This document shows, piece by piece, positions 1 through 5,918 of a DNA stretch of 9,831 nt. A program made the translations under genes and the position numbers. The notes beneath the pieces were generated by a model. That model did no database searches. It had not been told where the DNA came from and worked only from the letters and a program-made list of their open reading frames with translations. This DNA comes from Acetobacteraceae bacterium (GTDB lineage Bacteria > Pseudomonadota > Alphaproteobacteria > Acetobacterales > Acetobacteraceae): NCBI GenBank assembly GCA_030039695.1, contig JASHVB010000805.1, forward strand, positions 1 to 9,831. Reading direction: 5' to 3'. Within the stretch, counting starts at the first letter, position 1. Each line of letters begins with the position of its first letter.

Positions 1-1
1 C

Positions 2-841
2 GACTGGCGCCGTGGCGTCGATATCGCGGCGGTGCGCGACGCCCTGGCCGCCGACAAGGGGCACGCAGTGAAGGCGGTCTGCGCCGTGCACAACGAGACC
101 GCCACCGGCATGAAGCTGCCGCTCGAGGACATCCGCGCCGCGATCGACGACAGGCAGCACCCGGCGTTGTTCCTGGTGGACACGATCTCCTCGCTCGGCT
201 CGCTCGATTTCCGCATGGACGAGTGGAAGATCGACTGCGTCGTCGGCGGCAGCCAAAAGGGCCTGATGTTGCCGACCGGCATGAGCTTCACCGGCGTCTC
301 CGACAAGGGCATGGCCGCGCACGCCAACGCCAAACTGAAGCGCTTCTATTTCGACTGGACGCTGATGCAGAAGCGCCCGCAGAGGAGCTTCATCGGCACG
401 CTGCCCGTCAACATTTTCTATGGCCTGCGCGAATCCATCCGCTTGATCGAGGAAGAAGGCCTGCAAAATGTCTTCGCCCGTCACACGCGCCTGGCCGAGG
501 CAACGCGCCGTGCGGTGAAGGTCTGGGCCGGCAACAACGGCCCGCAGCTCTTCTGCACCAACCCCTCGCGGTATTCGGACTCCGTCACCACGATCCTGAT
601 GCCCGAGGGCTACGACGTCGAGGCGATCCGCGGCTGCGCCCGGCAGCGATTCAACGTGTCGCTGGGCGGCGGCCTGGGCAAGCTGAACGGCAAGGTCTTC
701 CGCATCGGCCACCTGGGCGATCTGAACGAGCCGATGCTGCTGGGCGCTCTCACCGCCGTGGAAATGGCCATGCGCATCGAGCGCATCCCGCACGCCAACG
801 GCGGCGTTGAGGCGGCGATGGCCTATCTGTCAGAAACCTAG
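2..841 (+). CDS. Serine--glyoxylate-type aminotransferase, class V, 3' part only
   Basis: This is a PLP-dependent class V aminotransferase whose 5' end lies outside the window; the frame is open from base 2 and the visible part is 279 codons plus a TAG stop. Seen: the run SLGSLDFRMDEW leads to the PLP-lysine motif GGSQKG, with the lysine codon at 257-259. A C-terminal segment LGGGLGKLNGKVFRIGHLGD follows and is typical of the serine-glyoxylate/alanine-glyoxylate group. Members move the amino group of serine (or alanine, aspartate) to glyoxylate, giving glycine and, from serine, hydroxypyruvate. The amino donor cannot be read from the sequence. A serine/threonine dehydratase lies downstream on the same strand, so a serine/glyoxylate role is a fair inference. 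A strong hairpin follows the stop and may end or attenuate the transcript. The class is certain, the substrate is not. Confidence 0.88.
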   Translation, partial: DWRRGVDIAAVRDALAADKGHAVKAVCAVHNETATGMKLPLEDIRAAIDDRQHPALFLVDTISSLGSLDFRMDEWKIDCVVGGSQKGLMLPTGMSFTGVSDKGMAAHANAKLKRFYFDWTLMQKRPQRSFIGTLPVNIFYGLRESIRLIEEEGLQNVFARHTRLAEATRRAVKVWAGNNGPQLFCTNPSRYSDSVTTILMPEGYDVEAIRGCARQRFNVSLGGGLGKLNGKVFRIGHLGDLNEPMLLGALTAVEMAMRIERIPHANGGVEAAMAYLSET

Positions 842-855
842 TTCCTCTGAGCCTA

Positions 856-930
856 TGTCATTGCGCGGCACGCAGCGACGAAGCAATCTCTCGCGAAACA
901 TTGCTTCGTCGCTGCGTGCCGCACAATAGC
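856..930. repeat. Palindromic repeat, copy 1 (full length, long hairpin)
   Basis: Arms at 860-887 and 900-927 are inverted repeats of 28 bases with a single mismatch (864 against 923), around a 12-base loop at 888-899. The left flank TGTCATTGCG is the usual edge of a dispersed repeat that I know from many bacterial genomes, whose core includes GCGACGAAGCAATCTC. A second full copy lies near 5739-5798: 867-916 and 5745-5794 match at 41 of 50 positions without gaps. A half copy lies at 2691-2706. Transcribed, it would form a very stable hairpin between the aminotransferase and dehydratase genes. There is no T-run after it, so it is not a classic intrinsic terminator, but it could protect an mRNA end or weaken read-through. 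Confidence 0.85.
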
Positions 931-936
931 AGGAGG
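931..936 (+). promoter_or_regulatory. Ribosome binding site fixing the dehydratase start
   Basis: A perfect AGGAGG lies 12 bases before the ATG at 949. The reading frame is open further upstream to a TTG at 901, but that codon is inside the right arm of the hairpin repeat and has no Shine-Dalgarno sequence. The ATG is therefore the start. The spacing is on the long side. Confidence 0.7.
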
Positions 937-948
937 TGCACGACGCCA

Positions 949-1878
949 ATGGTCAGCCGCGCTGATATCGCTGCCGCCGCGAGCCGCATCGATCGCTATG
1001 TCCGACGCACGCCGCTGCTGCGTGCCTCCGGGACCGAATTCGGCCTGTCATTCCCCGTTTGCCTGAAGCTCGAGCTGCTGCAGCACAGCGGCAGCTTTAA
1101 GCCACGCGGCGCTTTCAATCGGCTGCTCTCGGCACAGCTTCCCCCATCCGGCGTGATTGCCGCATCGGGCGGCAACCATGGCGCCGCGGTCGCCTATGCC
1201 GCACGCGCCCTGGGCGTGCCGGCCGAGATCTTCGTTCCGACGCTCACGCCAGCGGCGAAGGTTACGCAGATCGCCAGCTACCATGCCCGCGTCGTACAGA
1301 CCGGCGACACTTATGCCGAGGCACTGCTCGCCTCGCGCGCCCGCCAGGCGGAAACCGGCGCGATGGAGGTGCACGCTTACGACCACGCTGACGTGCTTGC
1401 CGGCCAGGGCACAGTCGCGCGCGAGCTGGAGCACGATGCTCCGGACCTGACGCATGTGCTGGTCGCAACCGGCGGCGGCGGGTTGATCGGCGGCATGGCC
1501 GCCTGGTACGCCGGTGCGGCGCAGGTGATCAGTATCGAGCCCGAATCGTGTCCCGCGCTGCACGAGGCGCTGCGCGCCGGAAAACCGGTCGACGCGCCCG
1601 TCGGGGGGATCGCTGCCGATAGCCTGGGTGCGCGCCAGGTTGGCCGGCAGATGTTCGAGATCGCGCAACGCTTTGTCACCGACGCGCTATTGGTCCCCGA
1701 CGCCGCGATCGTTGCCGCGCAGCAGGCGTTATGGGAACACTGCCGCCTCATCGCCGAACCAGGCGGCGCCACTGCGCTCTCGGCGCTGCTGTCCGGCGTC
1801 TTCGTCCCGCCGGAGGGGGCGCGCGTCGGCGTGCTGGTCTGCGGCGGCAACACCGATCCGGCAAAGGTCGCACCATGA
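949..1878 (+). CDS. Serine/threonine dehydratase family protein (fold-type II PLP enzyme)
   Basis: The protein has 309 residues. Members eliminate the hydroxyl group and ammonia from serine or threonine to give pyruvate or 2-oxobutanoate, in the cytoplasm. Seen: the PLP-lysine motif SGSFKPRGAF with lysine 51, the substrate-loop motif ASGGNHGAAVAYAA, the glycine-rich phosphate-binding loop GGGGLIGG, and the C-terminal VLVCGGNTDP. The length is that of a bare catalytic domain, so there is no C-terminal ACT regulatory domain and isoleucine feedback of the IlvA kind is unlikely. A catabolic role is the better inference. The stop overlaps the next start (ATGA), which implies translational coupling with the crotonase gene. 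Related lyases (hydroxyaspartate dehydratase, hydroxyectoine-pathway EutB) share the fold and cannot be fully excluded. Confidence 0.87.
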   Translation: MVSRADIAAAASRIDRYVRRTPLLRASGTEFGLSFPVCLKLELLQHSGSFKPRGAFNRLLSAQLPPSGVIAASGGNHGAAVAYAARALGVPAEIFVPTLTPAAKVTQIASYHARVVQTGDTYAEALLASRARQAETGAMEVHAYDHADVLAGQGTVARELEHDAPDLTHVLVATGGGGLIGGMAAWYAGAAQVISIEPESCPALHEALRAGKPVDAPVGGIAADSLGARQVGRQMFEIAQRFVTDALLVPDAAIVAAQQALWEHCRLIAEPGGATALSALLSGVFVPPEGARVGVLVCGGNTDPAKVAP

Positions 1879-2687
1879 GCAAGGAACCGGTCAAGGACCT
1901 CGTACTCGTCAACATCGATGCGCGTGGCGTGGCGAATGTGACGCTAAACCGCCCGGAAGTAGGCAATGCCTACAACGAGGATCTGCTGGACGAATTGATC
2001 ACCGGCCTGCAGACGCTGGCCCCCGACGCATCCGTGCGCTGCCTGGTGCTGCGCGGTGCCGGGCGCCATTTTCAGGCTGGCGCCGACATCAACTGGCTCG
2101 GCCGAGCCGCCAATTACGGACCGGAGCAGAATTACACGGCGTCGATGGCGACGACCCGGGCGATGCAGTTGCTGAATGAATTTCCCAAGCCGACCATTGC
2201 AGTCGTGCACGGCGCATGCTTCGGCGGTGGCGCCGGCATGGTGTGCTGCGTCGATGTCGCGCTCGCCACGCCCGACGCGATTTTCGGACTCACGGAAGTG
2301 CGGGTTGGCGTGGCACCAACGCCGATCTCCACGCACATGGTGCACGCGATGGGCCTGCGTCACACGCGGCGCTATGCGCTGACCGGCGAGCGATTCGATG
2401 CGGCCGAAGCAGTGCGCATCGGACTGGTGCACGACGTGGTTGCGGCCGACCGTATCGAGGCGAAGGTCGCAGACGTGCTCGATGCGGTGTTTCTTGGTGG
2501 GCCGGGAGCGATCGCCATGACCAAACGCTCATTTCTCGGTGCCAACGGATTGCTGCTGGATGAGCGGCAGATGGCGATGTTGGCACACGAAAGCTGGACG
2601 CAGCGTTATTCGTCGGAAGGCCACGAGGGGACCAACGCTTTCAGGGAGAAGCGCAAGCCGAGCTGGTACCGTCCGCCGATTGGATAG
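1875..2687 (+). CDS. Enoyl-CoA hydratase/isomerase (crotonase) family protein, LiuC/AtuE-like
   Basis: The protein has 270 residues, the standard crotonase length. The family uses an oxyanion hole to stabilise acyl-CoA enolates, and most members hydrate 2-enoyl-CoA. Seen: the N-terminal VTLNRPEVGNAYNEDLL, the first oxyanion-hole segment GRHFQAGADINWL, the second GACFGGGAGMVCCVDVALA, then FGLTEVRVGVAPTPIS and RRYALTGERFDAAEA. In classical hydratase one catalytic glutamate follows the GGG; here that place is glycine or alanine, while the second glutamate (in LTEV) is kept. This pattern, with the APxxIS and RRYxLTxERF blocks, resembles the methylglutaconyl-CoA and geranyl-type hydratases LiuC/AtuE. 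None of the other leucine or terpenoid degradation genes is nearby. The start is the ATG of the ATGA overlap with the dehydratase gene. Confidence 0.87.
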   Translation: MSKEPVKDLVLVNIDARGVANVTLNRPEVGNAYNEDLLDELITGLQTLAPDASVRCLVLRGAGRHFQAGADINWLGRAANYGPEQNYTASMATTRAMQLLNEFPKPTIAVVHGACFGGGAGMVCCVDVALATPDAIFGLTEVRVGVAPTPISTHMVHAMGLRHTRRYALTGERFDAAEAVRIGLVHDVVAADRIEAKVADVLDAVFLGGPGAIAMTKRSFLGANGLLLDERQMAMLAHESWTQRYSSEGHEGTNAFREKRKPSWYRPPIG

Positions 2688-2690
2688 GGC

Positions 2691-2706
2691 TGTCATTGCG
2701 AGGAGC
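2691..2706. repeat. Palindromic repeat, half copy 2 (left edge only)
   Basis: The 16 bases TGTCATTGCGAGGAGC match the left edge of copy 1 (856-871) at 13 positions and fit the common form of this repeat family. The rest of the element is missing or has decayed into GC-rich sequence. It sits in the 32-base gap between the crotonase and glycosyltransferase genes and supplies a TTG codon and an AGGAG just before the latter's start. Confidence 0.55.
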
Positions 2707-2719
2707 CGCCGGGAGGCAC

Positions 2720-3406
2720 ATGGTTCCGCCGCCGGATGCAGCTGCGTTCGATCTGTCTGTCGTCATTCCGGCGCTCAACGCGGAGCGTTCGCTGCCTGCG
2801 GCGCTGGCCGGGCTGCACGCTGCTGCGGAGGTTGTGGTCGTCGATGGCGGAAGTGCCGACAGCACCGCGGACGTTGCAGCGCGTCACGGTGCCCGCGTCG
2901 TCGCTGCGCCACGCGGGCGCGGCACCCAACTGGCTGCAGGCGTGACAGCGGCGCATCATGCATGGCTGCTGCTGCTGCACGCTGACACGCGGCTCGCAGG
3001 CGGGTGGGACGCGGCCGCGCACGCCCATATGTCTTCCTTCCCTGATCGCGCCGGCTATTTCCGTTTTGCGCTCGACTGCAGCGATCCGCGCGCGCGCCGC
3101 GTGGAAAGGCTTGTGGCCTGGCGCTGTCGTGCGTTCGCACTGCCGTACGGCGATCAGGGTCTGCTGATCCATCGCGATCTGCTGCAAGAGGTTGGCGGCA
3201 TTCGCCCGCTGCCGTTGATGGAGGACGTAGACTTGGTGCGCCGCCTTGGCCGACGGCGGTTGACCGCACTGGACGCGGCCGCCGTGACGTCGGCGGAACG
3301 CTGGCTACGTGACGGCTGGCTATGCCGATCCGCGCGGAACCTGCTGTGCCTGTCCCTGTGGTTTGCCGGCGTGTCGCCGCGACATATTGCGCGGCTTTAC
3401 CAGTGA
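2720..3406 (+). CDS. GT2-type glycosyltransferase, TIGR04283 family (rSAM/selenodomain-associated transferase 2)
   Basis: The protein has 228 residues and a GT-A fold like family 2 glycosyltransferases. Seen: SVVIPALNAERSLPAAL near residue 13, the nucleotide-sugar motif VVVVDGGSADST (DGGS at 42-45), a DXD-like metal motif in LLLLHADTRL (HAD at 87-89), GDQGLLIHRDLL, and an acidic acceptor-side motif LPLMEDVDLVRRLG (MEDVD at 167-171). These fit TIGR04283, called arsenosugar biosynthesis glycosyltransferase in databases, though no biochemical activity is firmly tied to most members. The ATG at 2720 is chosen because it has GGAGG close in front and puts the first strand at the usual distance. An in-frame TTG at 2696 lies in a repeat fragment. 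The stop overlaps the next start (GTGA), and the next gene is the usual partner of this family. Confidence 0.85.
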   Translation: MVPPPDAAAFDLSVVIPALNAERSLPAALAGLHAAAEVVVVDGGSADSTADVAARHGARVVAAPRGRGTQLAAGVTAAHHAWLLLLHADTRLAGGWDAAAHAHMSSFPDRAGYFRFALDCSDPRARRVERLVAWRCRAFALPYGDQGLLIHRDLLQEVGGIRPLPLMEDVDLVRRLGRRRLTALDAAAVTSAERWLRDGWLCRSARNLLCLSLWFAGVSPRHIARLYQ

Positions 3407-3987
3407 AGGACACGGTCGTGGTATTCGCCCGCGCACCGCGTCTTGGCGCGGTCAAGCGCCGGCTGGCACAGGAAATCGGTGACCGCGCCGCGCTCCGTTT
3501 TCACCTGGCAACGCTGACGCGCCTGCTGCGCATGCTCGCCGCTGACCGGCGTTTCTCCACCGTGGTCTCGGTTACGCCGGATCGCGCGATGTTGCGGCTG
3601 CCACATCGCGTGGCCCGTATCCGCCAAGGCGGCGGTGACATCGGTCAGCGCATGCACCGCGCGTTCCGGCAATTCCCGCGCGGTCGTGTCGTCATCATCG
3701 GCAGCGACATTCCCGATGCAAACCCGGCCGACATCGCCGCGGCATTCCGTGCCCTGGGCGCTGCCGATGCGGTGTTCGGGCCGGCCGCCGACGGCGGTTA
3801 TTGGCTGGTTGGCCTGCCCCCGCGCCGCCCGGCGCGGGTGTTCAACCATGTGCGCTGGTCAACCGAGCATGCGCTTGGCGACACGCTGCTAAACTTCGAC
3901 GGGCGCGGCGTGGCATTTCTGCGGACGCTGCACGATGTGGACACAGCGGAGGACTGGCGCCGTTACGCGAGAAAGCGCTCACGATAG
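3403..3987 (+). CDS. DUF2064/TIGR04282 transferase (rSAM/selenodomain-associated transferase 1)
   Basis: The protein has 194 residues, the usual family length, and a nucleotidyltransferase-like GT-A fold. Seen: the N-terminal loop VVVFARAPRLGAVKRRLA (family form FxKxPxxGxVKTRLA), the metal-site region GSDIPDANPADIAAAF near residue 100, and the hallmark DAVFGPAADGGYWLVGL near residues 122-138. Databases name it arsenosugar biosynthesis glycosyltransferase; some relatives act on nucleoside phosphates, and the real substrate is unknown. The GTG start is chosen because it overlaps the previous stop (GTGA), a coupling typical of this pair, and places the first strand right at the N-terminus. The 3' end overlaps the convergent regulator gene by 25 bases. 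The radical-SAM partner that often accompanies the pair is not in the window. Confidence 0.87.
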   Translation: MKDTVVVFARAPRLGAVKRRLAQEIGDRAALRFHLATLTRLLRMLAADRRFSTVVSVTPDRAMLRLPHRVARIRQGGGDIGQRMHRAFRQFPRGRVVIIGSDIPDANPADIAAAFRALGAADAVFGPAADGGYWLVGLPPRRPARVFNHVRWSTEHALGDTLLNFDGRGVAFLRTLHDVDTAEDWRRYARKRSR

Positions 3988-4943
3988 TCACGCGGCGACA
4001 CCCGCAGCATGCGGATGAAGCTGCGCCGCATGGTTTCCTCTGAGCCAAAGCCGCAGCGGCGTGCCACGTCCTTGATCGACCGGCGTGAGTCAGCCAGCGC
4101 GCTCCGTGCGGCTTCGACACGGAAACGCTCGACCGCACGCGCCGGCGTCGTGCCCGTGGCAGCGCGGTAGCGGCGCAGGAAGCTGCGCTCGCTCATGCCG
4201 GCGAATTCCGCAAGCTCCGGGACTGTCAGACCCCGGTCCAGATTGCGCGTCAACCAGTCGTGTAGAGCGTCAAATTCCTCCGCGCCGCCAAGTGCGAGGC
4301 CGGCGCTGAACTGTGCCTGTCCGCCCGGGCGTTTGGCGAAAACCACCAGTTGGCGCGCCACCGCGAGGGACGCTTTGCGCCCCAGATCCGCCTCGACGAA
4401 TGCCAGCGCCAGGTCGATGCCGGCAGTGACTCCGGCCGATGTCCACACGTGACCGTCCCGCACGAAGATCGCGTCGTTCTCCACGCGAACTCTCGGAAAG
4501 CGCCGCGCCAATTCCCCGCAGAACCGCCAATGCGTCGTTGCGCGGCGACCATCCAGCAGACCGGCAGCCGCCAGCAGGAATGCGCCGGTGCAGACCGAGG
4601 CCACTCGCTGCGCCGTGCCGGCGCGCTGTTGCAGCCATCGCAGCACCCGCCGGTCGGTCATGACGTCGGGCACGCCCGGACCACCGGCAGCGATCAACGT
4701 GTCGGGAGGCCGGGATCGCGATAGGAGTCCATCCGCCACCAGCGTCAAGCCGGCTGAGGCCGTCACCACTGCCTGCGGCGCCACCACTTGCAGGGCATAA
4801 GGCTGCGCACATCCTGCCTCGCGCGCGAGATCGTTGGCCGTGGCCAGAACCTGCAGTGGCCCGGCAACGTCCAGCAACTGCACGCGCGGAAGGGCGAGGA
4901 TCTCGACCCGGCGATTTGGCGGAATACGAGGGCTATCTGGCAT
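3963..4943 (-). CDS. GlxA-family transcriptional regulator (DJ-1/PfpI domain + AraC HTH)
   Basis: The protein has 326 residues. The N-terminal half (about 12-200) is a DJ-1/PfpI-like domain with VEILALPRVQLLDVAGPLQV, IAAGGPGVPDVM and a nucleophile-elbow SVCTGAFLLAAAGLL that keeps cysteine 118. The C-terminal part (about 225-325) is an AraC/XylS DNA-binding domain with two helix-turn-helix units, LTVPELAEFAGMSERSFLRRY and IKDVARRCGFGSEETMRRSF. Proteins of this layout bind DNA in the cytoplasm and answer to small nitrogenous metabolites (GlxA, CdhR, ArgR types). The gene diverges from a stand-alone DJ-1/PfpI enzyme, its most likely target. The ATG at 4943 is chosen because it starts just before the first strand of the domain; the frame stays open further upstream, but that sequence lies inside the divergent gene. 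Only a weak GGCGGA precedes it. Confidence 0.92.
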   Translation of the reverse strand: MPDSPRIPPNRRVEILALPRVQLLDVAGPLQVLATANDLAREAGCAQPYALQVVAPQAVVTASAGLTLVADGLLSRSRPPDTLIAAGGPGVPDVMTDRRVLRWLQQRAGTAQRVASVCTGAFLLAAAGLLDGRRATTHWRFCGELARRFPRVRVENDAIFVRDGHVWTSAGVTAGIDLALAFVEADLGRKASLAVARQLVVFAKRPGGQAQFSAGLALGGAEEFDALHDWLTRNLDRGLTVPELAEFAGMSERSFLRRYRAATGTTPARAVERFRVEAARSALADSRRSIKDVARRCGFGSEETMRRSFIRMLRVSPRDYRERFLA

Positions 4944-4996
4944 TTCCGCCAATCCCTGGCATGCTATGCACCTCCCGTCCAGACGGAGAAATCCCC
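4944..4996. promoter_or_regulatory. Divergent intergenic region with two short palindromes (candidate operator)
   Basis: Only 53 bases separate the regulator and enzyme starts. They hold GCAT-GCT-ATGC at 4959-4969 and CCGTC-CA-GACGG at 4975-4986; the second abuts the enzyme's ribosome binding site (GGAG at 4985-4988). Either could be bound by the regulator or by a dimeric factor, and the second could instead form a small RNA hairpin over the binding site. I see no convincing -35/-10 pair, so at least one promoter may reach into a neighbouring coding region. AraC-type proteins usually bind direct rather than inverted sites, which weakens the operator reading. Confidence 0.3.
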
Positions 4997-5677
4997 ATGC
5001 CCACCGTTCGCATCGGTCTGGTGTTGTTCCCCCGCATGACTCAGCTCGACCTGACGGGTCCGTTCGAAATCTTCTCCAAACTGCCCGGCGCGGAGGTGCT
5101 GCTGTTGTGGAAGACGCTGGCACCAGTCGAGGCCGAAACTGGGCTGCGCATGTTGCCGCACGCCACGCTGCGCGATTGCCCGCCGCTGGACGTGTTGTGC
5201 GTGCCAGGCGGCCCCGGGGTGTCGGCGTTGATGGAAGATGCCGAAGTGCTCGACTGGCTACGCGGGCAGGCGCACAGCGCGCGTTACGTCACGTCGGTCT
5301 GCACGGGGTCGCTGGTGCTGGGCGCGGCGGGATTACTGCGGGGCAAGCGTGCCACGTCACACTGGGCGTCGCGGGATTTGCTCGCCGCATTCGATGCGAT
5401 ACCGACGCCGGGCCGCGTCGTGCGCGACGGCAATCTCTTCACAGGCGGCGGTGTGACGGCAGGGATCGATTTTGCCCTGACGGTGGTGGCGGAAATAGCT
5501 GGGCTGAAGACCGCGCAAGAAATCCAGTTGCAGGTCGAATACGCGCCGGAGCCGCCATTCGATGCTGGCACGCCGGAGACAGCGCCGCCTGACGTTGTGG
5601 CGACGGTGCGGGCGCGCGGTCTGCCGATGCGGCAGGCACGCGAGGCATTGGTGCAGCGTATACTCGCACGGCCGTGA
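4997..5677 (+). CDS. inhA: DJ-1/PfpI family protein, isonitrile hydratase-like
   Basis: The protein has 226 residues, close to the known isonitrile hydratase InhA of Pseudomonas, which hydrates isonitriles to N-substituted formamides using a catalytic cysteine. Seen: an N-terminal strand RIGLVLFPRMTQLDLTGPFE with aspartate 18, VPGGPGVSALMED with an acidic pair at 80-81, the nucleophile-elbow SVCTGSLVLGAAGLL with cysteine 102 followed by threonine 103, the SHWASR segment, and GGGVTAGIDFAL. These positions fit the InhA active-site layout as I recall it. The start has GGAG 8 bases upstream. The divergent neighbour is a GlxA-type regulator sharing the same domain, so local control is likely. Many proteins carrying this label are untested, so the true substrate may be another small metabolite. 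The stop is followed by a topA remnant. Confidence 0.82.
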   Translation: MPTVRIGLVLFPRMTQLDLTGPFEIFSKLPGAEVLLLWKTLAPVEAETGLRMLPHATLRDCPPLDVLCVPGGPGVSALMEDAEVLDWLRGQAHSARYVTSVCTGSLVLGAAGLLRGKRATSHWASRDLLAAFDAIPTPGRVVRDGNLFTGGGVTAGIDFALTVVAEIAGLKTAQEIQLQVEYAPEPPFDAGTPETAPPDVVATVRARGLPMRQAREALVQRILARP

Positions 5678-5698
5678 TTTGGATTTCGCGCGCGCAAA

Positions 5699-5731
5699 AT
5701 GGGCAAGAGCATTGTCATCGTAGAATCGCCG
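5699..5731 (+). pseudogene. topA: Remnant of topoisomerase I gene topA (first 11 codons only)
   Basis: Codons from the ATG at 5699 read MGKSIVIVESP, the well-known N-terminus of bacterial topoisomerase I (E. coli TopA starts MGKALVIVESP). In an intact gene the AKAKTI block should follow; here the frame continues with HLLARHVATKQ, which is repeat sequence, and stops at 5828-5830 after 43 codons. Nothing further of topA is visible up to moaB. There is no good Shine-Dalgarno sequence before the ATG, so expression is doubtful. It reads as the 5' stub of a gene that was cut at or by the palindromic repeat. The match is short (33 bases), so coincidence is unlikely but not excluded. Confidence 0.6.
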
Positions 5732-5738
5732 CACCTTT

Positions 5739-5798
5739 TGGCGAGGCACGTAGCGACCAAGCAATCTCCCGCGCGAGGTCGCTTCGTCGCAGCGACGA
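5739..5798. repeat. Palindromic repeat, copy 3 (full length)
   Basis: This copy aligns with copy 1 over 50 ungapped bases (5745-5794 against 867-916) with nine differences. It shares AAGCAATCTC in the left half and GCTTCGTCGC in the right half. Its arms are less perfect than in copy 1, so the hairpin is weaker, which suggests an older copy. The left edge lacks the TGTCATTGCG seen in copies 1 and 2 and merges with the topA remnant. It lies between convergent genes (the isonitrile hydratase-like gene and moaB). Confidence 0.75.
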
Positions 5799-5857
5799 TG
5801 TGCGAACCGCTGCAGCCAGACTCAGACTGAATAGCGCTCACCGCATTTGGACGGGCG

Positions 5858-5903
5858 CGTCGCCAGAACGGCGACGTCGAGAACCGACTCGGGGACAGCC
5901 GAG
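5858..5903. terminator. Two small GC-rich hairpins between convergent genes (possible terminator)
   Basis: A perfect 7-base stem CGTCGCC/GGCGACG at 5858-5864 and 5870-5876 has a 5-base loop. A 5-base stem CTCGG/CCGAG at 5888-5892 and 5899-5903 has a 6-base loop. They lie just past the end of moaB (minus strand) and could slow or stop transcription from either side. Neither is followed by a T-run, so the call is weak. Confidence 0.3.
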
Positions 5904-5918
5904 GCTCCCACTGGCCTG

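Noticed and set aside
856..930. CRISPR or intrinsic terminator at the long hairpin
   Set aside because: There are only three dispersed copies without regular spacers, and no T-run follows the stem in either direction.
901..948. TTG start at 901 for the dehydratase
   Set aside because: It lies in the hairpin repeat, adds non-conserved residues and lacks a Shine-Dalgarno sequence, while the ATG at 949 has AGGAGG upstream.
2..1878. A beta-hydroxyaspartate cycle locus (BhcA/BhcB)
   Set aside because: The pair of enzyme classes fits, but no BhcC- or BhcD-like gene follows, and the dehydratase motif SGSFKPRGAF differs from the GAFKVRGA form I recall for BhcB. Kept only as a low-weight comparison.
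4944..5123. N-terminal extension of the GlxA-type regulator by about 60 residues
   Set aside because: The added part overlaps the 5' end of the divergent DJ-1/PfpI gene and has no family similarity; the domain begins right after the ATG at 4943.
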